DNA of 64,000 nucleotides from Streptomyces sp. WP-1 (lineage in GTDB: Bacteria > Actinomycetota > Actinomycetes > Streptomycetales > Streptomycetaceae), in assembly GCF_030450125.1 (NCBI RefSeq), contig NZ_CP123923.1:186001-250000 (forward strand), given 5' to 3'. The notes under the pieces were generated by a model that did not search any database, had not been told where the DNA came from, and worked only from the letters and a program-made list of their open reading frames with translations. The translations under genes and the position numbers were made by a program. Of the stretch, positions 26,108-36,400 are shown piece after piece (position 1 is the stretch's first letter; each line of letters opens with the position of its first letter).

Positions 26108-27364
26108 TCAGGCGGCGGGGAGTTGGAGCGTGCTCTCGCCGCGCCGGGGCGCGTTCACGAGGACGGCCATGTTCCCGGAGGGGTGCACGTTGTCGTGCAT
26201 CATCTGGTGCATGCGCCCGATGTCCTGGAAGGTCTCGCAGGCGGCCAGGCAGGGGTCGAGCATGCCGCTGCCGACGAGTTCGATGACCTCGCGGCACTCG
26301 CGGGTGTCGGCGTAGTGCGAGCCCTGGAGGCGCTTGGAGCGCATCCACAGGTGGCGCAGGTCGACGTCCCCGTTGTAGCCGGAGGTGCCGCCGCAGATCA
26401 CCACCATGCCCGCGTTGTCGCACAGGTACATCGAGGTGGGCAGGGTGTCCTGGCCGCTGTGCTCCAGGACGATCCGCGGTGACCTGCGCTCGCCGAGGAT
26501 CTCCCAGATCTTCTTGCCGATGCCGCGGGCCCCGCGCAGGAACCGTGCCGAGGCCTCCGCGTCCCCGACGTCGGGCAGCCGCCCCCAGTGGTCGAAGTCG
26601 CGGCGGTTGATGGTGCCCGCGGCGCCGAGGCGGCGGCAGTACTCCGAGCGGTCCTCGCTGGAGACCATGGCGATCGGGATGCCGCCGGCCAGCCGGACGA
26701 GCTGGATGGCCATGGAGCCGAGGCCGCCCGCGCCGCCCCAGATCAGCACGGGGTCGCCGGGGCGGACCGTGTTGCCCTGCCAGCCGAACAGCTGCCGGTA
26801 GGCGGTGGGCCCGGTGAGCAGGAAGGCCGCCGACTCCTCCCAGGTCAGCCGGGCGGGCTTGGGGTGGCACTGGTACTCGTCGACGCGGCAGAACTGGGCG
26901 AAGGAGCCATAGTTGGTCTCGTAGCCCCAGGCCTTGATGCTGTCCGAGACCAGCGGGTCGGTGCCGAGCCGGATGTCCTTCGCGGCCTCGTCCCACTGGC
27001 CGCTGGTGAGCAGCACGTGGTCGCCGACCTTGACGTGGCGGACGCCCTCGCCGACGGCCCACACCACGCCGGATGCCTCGGAGCCGCCGATGTGGAAGTC
27101 CTCGGGCTCGCCCTGGCGCTGCCGCATCCCGATGACGTCGACCGGCTTGCCCAGCGAGGACCACACGTTGTTGTAGTTGATGCCGGCGGCCATCACATAG
27201 ACGAGCACCTGTCCCCGGCCGACCGCCGGGGTGTCGACGACCTCGGTGCGGAACGCCTGCTTGGGTTCGCCGAAGCGGTTCTGGCGGATCACGGAGGCGT
27301 ACATCCGCTCCGGTACCTCGCCGAGCGGCGGGGTCTCGCCGATCTCGTAAAGGGCCTTGGTCAT
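26108..27364 (-). CDS. pteB: Crotonyl-CoA carboxylase/reductase-like enzyme (alkylmalonyl-CoA supply)
   Basis: NADPH-dependent reductive carboxylase of 418 aa in the MDR superfamily. CCR hallmarks are the long N-terminus (ETPPLGEVPERMYASVIRQN), GINYNNVWSSLGKPV, and the nucleotide-binding motif IWGGAGGLGSMAIQLV. The enzyme would convert an enoyl-CoA (2-octenoyl-CoA for filipin) to an alkylmalonyl-CoA. It sits between pteA5 and the P450s. The final AT of PteA5 has a non-malonyl, non-methylmalonyl motif, as needed to use this unit. The ATG at 27364 starts MTKALYEIGETPP. Chain-length preference cannot be read from the sequence by eye. Confidence 0.9.
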   Translation of the reverse strand: MTKALYEIGETPPLGEVPERMYASVIRQNRFGEPKQAFRTEVVDTPAVGRGQVLVYVMAAGINYNNVWSSLGKPVDVIGMRQRQGEPEDFHIGGSEASGVVWAVGEGVRHVKVGDHVLLTSGQWDEAAKDIRLGTDPLVSDSIKAWGYETNYGSFAQFCRVDEYQCHPKPARLTWEESAAFLLTGPTAYRQLFGWQGNTVRPGDPVLIWGGAGGLGSMAIQLVRLAGGIPIAMVSSEDRSEYCRRLGAAGTINRRDFDHWGRLPDVGDAEASARFLRGARGIGKKIWEILGERRSPRIVLEHSGQDTLPTSMYLCDNAGMVVICGGTSGYNGDVDLRHLWMRSKRLQGSHYADTRECREVIELVGSGMLDPCLAACETFQDIGRMHQMMHDNVHPSGNMAVLVNAPRRGESTLQLPAA

Positions 27365-27402
27365 GGTTGTTCTCCCACGTCTGCTCGGTCCGTGTCTGGG
27401 GT

Positions 27403-27421
27403 GCCCGCGGTGGCCGCGGGC
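27403..27421 (-). terminator. Short GC hairpin between pteA5 and pteB
   Basis: GCCCGCGG and CCGCGGGC pair over 8 bp around a TGG loop, two nt past the pteA5 stop (27424-27426). It may be a weak terminator or RNA-processing site after the giant PKS transcript; pteB is only 59 nt downstream. Confidence 0.45.
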
Positions 27422-27423
27422 GG

Positions 27424-30400
27424 TCATGCGGTGGTGGTGTCCTCGGATGCGGCGGGGCGGATCGCGCCGGTGACGACGTCCGCCAGCCAGGAGTCCACGG
27501 CCGCGGCGGTGGTGCCGGCGTGGTCCTCCAGCATCGAGTAGTGGTTTCCGGTGACCTCGACGGTCGTGTCCACGTGCTCGGGCGGTGCCGCGCGCCCGCC
27601 GCCGTCCGGTACGGGCTCGCCCGCCCGCACCAGGAGGGTCGGGGCGGTGATCTCCGGCGCGGCCCAGTCGTCGAACAGGCGCATGTAGCGGCCCATCGCG
27701 GTGAGTTGCTCGCCGCCGGACCTCATGAAGTCCAGCCGCTCGGACTGCGCCTGCGCCATGGCGTTGAGCACCTGGTGGTCGAAGGGGATGGCGCGGCTGA
27801 AGCTGTCGACCATCACCACGGCCGCGGGCCGCTCCCCCGTCGCCTCCAGGTGTGCGGCGACGCCGTGGGCGATCCAGCCGCCCGAGGAGTAGCCGAGCAG
27901 GACGACCGGCTTGCCGCCCGCGCACTCGCGTACGGTCCGGGCGTGCAGCCGGAGCACCGCGTCCGGGTCGGCGGGAACCGGCTCGTCCTTCTCGTAGCCG
28001 GGGTTGACCAGCGCCCACATGTCCAGCCGGTCGCGGAAGGGCGCGGCGAACCGCGCGTACTGGTGCGCCCCGGCCGGTACGACGTACGGCGAGAAGCACA
28101 TCACCGCGTACGGGAGGTCGTCGCCCCGGGACAGCCGTACGGGGGCCGGGAGCCGGGTGAGGTCCTCGGGCTTGTCGAAGGAGGGCCGGAAGCGGGCCGC
28201 CTCCATCAGCATCCCCATGGCCTCGGCGGCCGTGCCGGTCTCGCTCGCGTGCCGGTAGAGCTGGACCAGCATGTCGGCGGGCCGCTCCTGCGCCGCGCCG
28301 CCGCCCGCTCCCTGAAGGAGGGTCAGCAGGTGCCGGGCCAGTTTGGCGGGCGTGGGGTGGTCGAAGGCCAGTCCGGCGGGCAGCCGCAGACCGGTCGCGG
28401 CCGACAGGCGGCGGCGCAGGTCGATCGCGGTGAGCGAGTCGAAGCCGAGTTCCAGGAAGTGCGCGGTGGGCAGGACGTCCTCGGCGGACGCGTGCCCGAG
28501 GACCACGGCGCTCTGGGAGCGGATGTGCTCCAGCAGCCGCTCCTCCCGCTCGGCCGGGTCGAGCCGGGCCAGTTCGGTGGCCAGGGCCGCTCCGGCACCG
28601 CTCTCCTCGCCCGCGGCCTGCTCGTCCCGTTCCGCCGCCAGGAGCCTTTGTACGTCGGGCAGTTCGGCCAGCAGCGGGCTGGGCCGGCCCACGGTGAAGG
28701 CGGGCAGGAACTTCTCCCAGTCGATCGGGGCGACGGTGAGGGCGGCCTCGTCGTGGTCGACGGCCTGGCGGAGCGCGGAGATCGCGAGTTCGGGGGGCAT
28801 CACGCCGAGGCCCCGCCGCTCACCGCGTTCCCGCACCGTGTCGTCGACCATGCCGCCGTCGGCCCAGCCGCCCCAGGCGACCGAGGTCGCGGTCAGGCCG
28901 CGGGCCCGCCGCCGCAGGGCGAGGGCGTCGAGGAAGGCGTTGGCACTGGCGTAGGAGGCCTGCCCGCCGCTGCCCCAGACGCCCGCGCCGGAGGCGAAGA
29001 GGACGAAGGCGTCCAGCTCACGGCCGTCGAGGAGGTCGTCCAGGTGGCGGGCGCCGGTGACCTTGGCGGCCGCGGCGTCCGCGAACTCCTGGAGGTCGGC
29101 GTCGGCCAGCAGGGACGACCGTGCCGTACCGGCCGCGTGCAGGACCGCGGTGAGGGGGTGCCGGGACTCGATGCCGTCGAGCAGCCGGGCGAGCGCGTCT
29201 CGGTCGGCGATGTCGCAGGCGGCGATGGTGACGTCGACGCCCAGGGCGGTCAGCTCGGCGTGCAGTTCGCGCGCGCCGGGGGCGTCGGGTCCGCGCCTGC
29301 TGGTGAGCACCAGGTGTTGGGCGCCCGCACCGGCGAGATGGCGGGCGAGATGGCGGCCCACACCGCCGGTTCCGCCGGTGACGAGGACGGTGCCGCGCGG
29401 CTGCCACGGTGTGGCCGGCTCGGTGTCGGCGGGCCGGGCCCGGACCAGGCGGCGGCCGTAGACGCCGTCGGCGCGTACGGCGAGCTGGTCCTCGTCGTGC
29501 TGGGCCAGCACCGCGGCCAGTCGGCGCAGCGTGTGCCGGTCGACGGTCTCGGGCAGGTCGACCAGGCCGCCCCAGCGGCGGGGCAGTTCGAGGGCGGCGA
29601 CGATGCCCAGGCCCCACAGCTGTGCCTGGCCGACGTCGTGCAGCGGGTCGGCGGTCCCGGTGGACACGGCGCCGCGGGTCGCGCACCACAGGGGTGCCTG
29701 GACGTCCAGGTCGCCCAGCGCCTGGATCAGGGTGACGGTGGCGGCGAGGCTCGCGGACAGCGCCGGGTGGTCCGGGTGGGTGCCGGGGGCGAGTCCGAGC
29801 AGGGAGAGGACTCCGGTGGGCTGTTCGCCGCCGAGTTCCTCGGCGAGCAGCCGCGCCGTCCGCGCGCGGTCGCCGTCGACGGGGATCTCCACGACGCGCA
29901 CCTTGGCGCCGTGGGCGCCGAGCACGCCGACGACGCAGGGCGGCCACTGTCCGTCCGCCAGACCGGCGGGGAGGACGGCGAGCCACAGGCCGTCCAGGCC
30001 GGGTGCCGGGTCGTCGGTCAGCCGCCGGAAGGAGACGCGGTAACGCCAGCCGTCCACCGTGGACTTCTCGCGGTTCGTGCGGCGCCACGCGGACAGCACC
30101 GGCAGCGCCGGGCCGACGAGGGCGGCGTCCTCCGCCCCGAGCCGGTCGGCGAGTGCGGTGAGGTCCGCGTTCTCCACCAGTTCCCAGAACCCGGCCTCGA
30201 CCGGGTCGACGCCCGCGGGGACCGGGTCGGCGCTCTCCAGCCAGTACCGGCGCCGCTGGAACGCGTACGTCGGCAGGTCCACGCGCCGTACCGGATGCCC
30301 GGCGAAGGGGACCGCCAGGTCCACGGGCACGCCGCTGACGTGCAGTTCGGACACGGAGCGCAGGAAGCGGTCCATGCCGCCCTGGTCCCGGCGCAGCGAG

Positions 30401-33400
30401 CCGCCGGTCACGGCCTCCGTCTCGGCGTCCTCCGCGATCTCCTGCACGGCGTCGGCGAGCAGCGGGTGCGGGCTGCACTCGACGAACACCCCGTGCCCGT
30501 CGGCCAGCAGCGCGCGTACGGTCCCTTCGAACTCCACCGTGTGGCGCGCGTTGCGGTACCAGTAGTCGGCGTCCAGGGCGGCGGTGTCCTGCGGGGCGCA
30601 GGTCAGCGTGGAGTAGAAGGGGATGCCGGCGGTGGCCGGGGTGACCGGGGCCAGCAGTTCGAGCATCTCCTCGCGCAGGCTCTCGACCTGGGCGGAGTGC
30701 CCGGCGCCGGTGGCACCGCGGACCTTGCGCACGCGCACGCCCTCGGCCTGGAGTTCCGCAAGGAGGTCGTCGACGGCGTCGGGCGCTCCGGAGACGGTCA
30801 GGGCGGCGGGCCCGTTCACGGCGGCGACCGACAGCCGGTCGCCGTACTTCTCCAGGCGTGCGCGCACCCGGTCGGCGGGCAGGGCCACGGCGAGCATCGC
30901 GCCCTTGCCGATGAGCTTGGTCAGGGTGCGGCTGCGCAGGGCGACGATCCGGGCGGCGTCGTCCAGGGTGAGCGCGCCCGCGACGTACGCGGCGGCGACC
31001 TCGCCCTGCGAGTGGCCGACGACGGCTGCGGGGGTGATGCCGTACGACCGCCACAGCGCGGCCAGCGACACCATCACGGTGAACAGCGCGGGCTGGGCGA
31101 CCTCCACCTCGGCCATGCCGGGCGCGCCCGGTTCGGCGCGCAGCACGTCGAGCAGGGACCAGTCGAGGTAGGGGGCGAACGCCTCGGCGCAGGCGGTGGC
31201 CTGTGCGGCGAACACCGGTGCGGTGTCGAGGAGTTCGCGGGCCATCTCGGTCCACTGCGAGCCGTGGCCGGGGAAGACGAAGGCGACCTTGCCGCCGGCC
31301 GCTGCGGTGCCCTGGATCACGTGGTCGGCGGGGGTGCCGGCGGCGAGCGCGGTGAGTCCGGCGCGCATGTCGTGCCGGTCGCGGCCGACGATCACGGCGC
31401 GCTGCTCCAGCCGGGTCCGGGTGGTGACGAGGGCGCGGCCGACGTCGGGCAGGGAGAGCCCTTCGTCGCGGTCGAGGTGGGCGAGGAGCCGGCGGGCCTG
31501 CTCGCGCAGGGATCCGGCGGTCTTGGCGGACAGCGGCCAGGGGTAGACCTCGGCGGGCGGGACGGCGCCGACGGGCTCGGCCTGCTCCTCGCGAGGCGGC
31601 CCGGACGCGGCGCGCGGTACGGGCGGCTGGTCGTCGGCCGCGGCGGGCGCGGGCCGGGGGGCCTGTTCGATGATCGTATGCACGTTGGTGCCGCTCATCC
31701 CGAAGGAGGAGACGGCCGCGCGCCGGGGCCTGTCCCGCTCGGGCCAGGCGGTCTGCTCGGTGAGCAGGCGTACGTGTCCGCCGGACCAGTCGACGTCCGG
31801 GGTCGGCGCGTCGATGTGCAGCGTGCGCGGGAGGACGCCGTTGCGGATGGCCATCACCATCTTGATGACACCGCCGACGCCCGCGGCGGCCTGCGTGTGG
31901 CCGATGTTGGACTTCAGGGAGCCCAGCCACAGCGGCCGGTCCTCGTCGCGCTCCTTGCCGTAGGTGGCCAGCAGCGCCTGTGCCTCGATCGGGTCGCCGA
32001 GCCGGGTGCCGGTGCCGTGGCCCTCCACGGCGTCCACCTCGTCCGGGGTGAGCCGGGCGTTGGCCAGGGCCTGCCGGATGACCTGCCGCTGGGCCCTGCC
32101 GCTGGGCGCGGTCAGGCCGTTGGAGGCGCCGTCCTGGTTGACGGCGCTGCCGCGGACGACGGCCAGCACCTGGTGTCCGTTGCGGCGGGCGTCGGACAGC
32201 CGCTCCACCAGGACCAGGCCCACGCCCTCGGCGAAGCCGGTGCCGTCGGCGGACGCGGAGAACGCCTTGCAGCGGCCGTCGGCGGACAGGGCGCGCTGCC
32301 GGCTCGACATCGTGAACGCGGACGGGCCGGTCATCACCATCACACCGCCGGCCAGTGCCATGGCGCACTCACCGCCCCGCAACGCCTGTACGGCGAGGTG
32401 GAGGGCGGTCAGCGAGGACGAGCAGGCGGTGTCGACGGTGACCGAGGGGCCCTGGAGGCCGAAGGTGTAGGAGAGCCGCCCGGAGATCACGCTGGCCGCG
32501 TTGCCGCTGGGCAGGTAGCCCTCGACGCCGTCGGGGACCTTGAGCGGGCGGCCGGTGTAGTCCTGGTAGCCGGAGCCGACGAAGACGCCCGTGGCGGTGG
32601 CGCGCATCGTGTCGGGGGCGATCCCGGCGCGTTCGAAGACCTCCCAGGTGGTCTCCAGCAGCAGGCGCTGCTGCGGGTCCATGGCGACGGCCTCGCGGGG
32701 GCTGATCCCGAACAGCGCGGGGTCGAACTCGTCCGCGTCGTGCAGGAATCCGCCCTGGGTGGTGTACGTCGTACCGGAGTGGTCGGGGTCCGGGTGGTAG
32801 AGGGCCTCGATGTCCCAGCCTCGGTTGCCGGGGAAGCCGGTGATCGCGTCGCGGCCGTCGGCGACCAGCTCCCACAGGTCCTCGGGCGAGCGGACGCCGC
32901 CGGGGTAGCGGCAGGCCATGCCGATGATGGCGATCGGCTCGTCCAGTACGGCGGCGGCCGCCCCCGTGGTGCTCATGTCCTCCTGTTCGCCGGTGAGTTC
33001 GGCGAGCAGGCGGTCGGCGAGGTCGGCGGCCGTGGGGTGGTCGAAGACCAGGGTGGTGGGCAGGGTGAGACCGGTGGCCTCGTTGATCCGGTTGCGCAGT
33101 TCCACCGCGGTCAGGGAGTCGAAGCCGAGGTCCCGGAAGGGCCGGTCCGCCTCGACGGCGCCCGCCGTGCGGTGGCCGAGCACGGCGGCGGCGTGCGTGC
33201 GCACGAGGTCCACGACGGCGCGTGCCCGGTCCTCCGGTGACAGCCCGGCGAGGCTCTGGGCGAGCGCGCCGGTGCCGGAAGCCGCCTCGGGGGCCTCCTC
33301 GGTGAGTGCCGCGCGGACCTCGGGGAGGTCGCCGAGCAGCGGGCTGGGGCGGCCGAGGGTGAACGGCACGATGAAGCGCGCCCAGTCCACGTCGGCCACG

Positions 33401-36400
33401 GTCACCAGGGTCTCGTCCCGGTCGAGCGCGCGCTGGAGGGCGCCGATCGCCGAGGCGGGAGGCATCGCGCACAGGCCGCGGCGGCGCAGCCGCTCCTCGT
33501 CGTCACCGTCCTCCACCATGCCGCCGTCGGCCCACGGGCCCCAGGACACGGCGGTCGCGGTGCGGCCCCGGGCCCTCCGGTGCTGTGCGAGGGCGTCGAG
33601 GGAGGCGTTGCCGGCGGCGTAGGCGGCCTGGCCGCCGCTGCCCCAGACGCCGGAGATGGAGGAGAACAGGACGAAGGCGTCCAGTTCCTGGTCGCCGAGC
33701 AGTTCGTCCAGGTGTGCCGCGCCGTCGGCCTTGGCGGCGAGCGCGGCGGCGAAGGCGTCCGGGGTGGTGGCGTCCAGCATGCCGGGGTCGGCGACCCCGG
33801 CGGCGTGTACGACGGCGGTGAAGGTGTGCTCGGCGAGCAGGGCCGCGACGGCGTCCCGGTCGGCGATGTCGCAGGCGGCGAGCGTGACGCGGGCGCCGAG
33901 TTCCACCAGTTCGTCCCGCAGTGCGGCGGCGCCCGGCGCGTCGGCGCCCCGGCGGCTGGTCAGGACGAGGTGTTCGGCGCCGCCTCGGGCCAGCCAGCGG
34001 GCGACGTGACCGCCGAGGGCGCCGGTCCCGCCGGTGACGAGGACGGTGCCGCGCGGCTGCCAGTGGCGGGTGGCGGGGCGTGCCGGTGCGTGGACGAGCC
34101 GCCGGGCGAAGACGCCGGAAGCGCGGACCGCGAGCTGGTCCTCCGCCGACCGGCCCGTGAGCGCCTGCCCCAGCACGTCGGCCAGGCGGGCGGCGGTCCG
34201 GTCGTCGAGGGTCTCCGGCAGGTCGATCAGGCCGCCCCAGCGCCGGGACAGTTCGAGGGCGGCGGTGCGGCCGAGCCCCCAGACCCGGGCGTGCCGGGGG
34301 TCGCGTACGGCGTCGGAACCGGTCGCGGCCACCGCGCCCGAGGTGAGGCACCACAGCGGGGCGTCGAGGCCCGCGTCGCCCAGGGCTTGGAGGAGCCGCA
34401 GGGTGGGGAGCACCGGGTCGCCGGTGAGGAGCAGGGAGAGCACGCCGTCGACCGGCCCGGTCCCGGCCAGTTCCCCGGCCAGCGCGGCCCGGTCGTCCGC
34501 CGAGCCGACGACCAGCGTCCTCAGCGTGGCCCCACGGGCGGCGAGCGCGGCACGGATCGCCTCGGCCCGCTCGTCCTCCTCCTCGGGGACGGCCAGCAGC
34601 CAGGTGCCGCCGGTTCCGGCCGGGGCGGGTTCGCTCAGGCGCTGCCAGGACTCGCGATAGCACCGACTGTCCGCGGCGGACTGTTCCTTGCGCTGCCGCC
34701 GCCATGACGACAGCCTCGGCAGTACATCCCCGAAGGTGTCGCCCGCGTCGATGTCCAGGGTGTCGGCGAGGGCTCGCAGATCCTCGCGTTCCACCGTGTC
34801 CCAGAACTCGGCGTCCACCGGGTCCACCGCCGCATCGGCCACGGCCTCCGGTACTTCGACCCAGTACCGCTCGTGCTGGAACGCGTACGTCGGCAGATCA
34901 ATCTTCCGCGCACCCGCGAAGAACACACTCCAGTCCACCGCCACGCCGTACGTGTGCAGTTGGGCCAGCGCGGTCACGAGCGCCCGCCGCTCGGAACGCT
35001 CGCCGCGCAGCACCGGCACGGTGACAGCCTCGTCCAGACAGCCCTGCGCCATACCGCTCAGGACACCGCCCGGACCGACCTCCACGAACGTGGTGACACC
35101 CAGGTCGTGGAGTGTCCGGACACCGTCGGCGAAGCGCACCGCCTCACGGACGTGTCGTACCCAGTACTCCGCGGTGTAGGTCTCCACGGGTTGGCCCGTG
35201 AGGTTGGAGACGACGGGGAGTCGGGGCTGCTCGAAGGTCAGGCCGCGGACGACGCGGGCGAACTCCTCCAGCATCGGCTCCATCAGCGGCGAGTGGAAGG
35301 CGTGGCTGACCTTGAGGCGGGACGTCTTGCGGCCCTGTTCGGCGAAGGCGGCGGCGATCGCCAGGGCCGCCTGCTCGTCACCGGAGACGACCACCGAGGA
35401 GGGGCCGTTGACGGCGGCGATGCTCACGGCGTCGGTGAGGTGGGGCAGGACTTCCTCTTCGGTGGCCTGTACGGCGACCATCGCGCCGCCCGTGGGCAGG
35501 GCCTGCATCAGTGCGGCGCGGGCGGAGACCAGTTTCGCCGCGTCGTCCAGGGAGAGCGCGCCGGCCACGTGCGCGGCGGCGATCTCGCCCACGGAGTGCC
35601 CCATCACGAAGTCGGGCCGCACTCCCAGGGATTCGAGGAGCCGGAACAGCGCCACCTCGACCGCGAAGAGCGCGGGCTGTGTGCACCCGGTCCGGTGCAG
35701 GGACTCGGAGTCGACGTCCAACGGCGCGTCAAGGCGTGCGCACACCTCGTCGTAGGCGACGGCGAACACGGGGAACGCCTCGTACAACTCGCGTCCCATA
35801 CCCAGGCGTTGGGAACCCTGGCCGGAGAAGAGGAAGCCGGTTCTGCCGCCGGCCGGGCGGCCCAGCAGGACCCGGGACGAAGGGGTCCCGGACGCCAAAT
35901 CCGCCAGTGCGAGGAGGAGTTCGGCGTGGTTCTCCCCCACGACGGCGGCCCGGTGGCGCATGGCCGTGCGGGTGGTGGCCAGCGAGAGCCCGATGTCGTG
36001 GGGCCGGGCCTCCTCGCGTACGAGGGGAAGCAGCCGGGCGGCCTGGTCCCGCAGAGCCGCGTCGCTCTTGGCCGAGAGCACCCATGCCAGGGGGCCGTCG
36101 GCGGAGGGTTCGGCGGTGGGCTCCGCGTCCTCGGCCGGTGCCTGTTCGATGATGGTGTGGGCGTTGGTGCCGCTGACGCCGAAGGAGGACACGGCGGCCC
36201 GGCGCGGGTGATCGGTCCGGGGCCAGTCGACGGATTCGGTCAGCAGCCGGACGTCACCGGCCGACCAGTCCACGTGCGGTGTCGGCTCGTCCACGTGCAG
36301 GGTCCGGGGCAGGACACCGTGGCGCATCGCCATGACCATCTTGATGATGCCGCCGACACCCGCGGCGGCCTGCGCGTGGCCGATGTTGGACTTCAGCGAG

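Noticed and set aside
27367..33240. 1957-codon plus-strand ORF opposite pteA5, and similar ones opposite pteA4 and pteA3
   Set aside because: No recognisable domains, composition bias from GC-rich third positions, and the minus strand encodes intact KS/AT/KR/ACP motifs.
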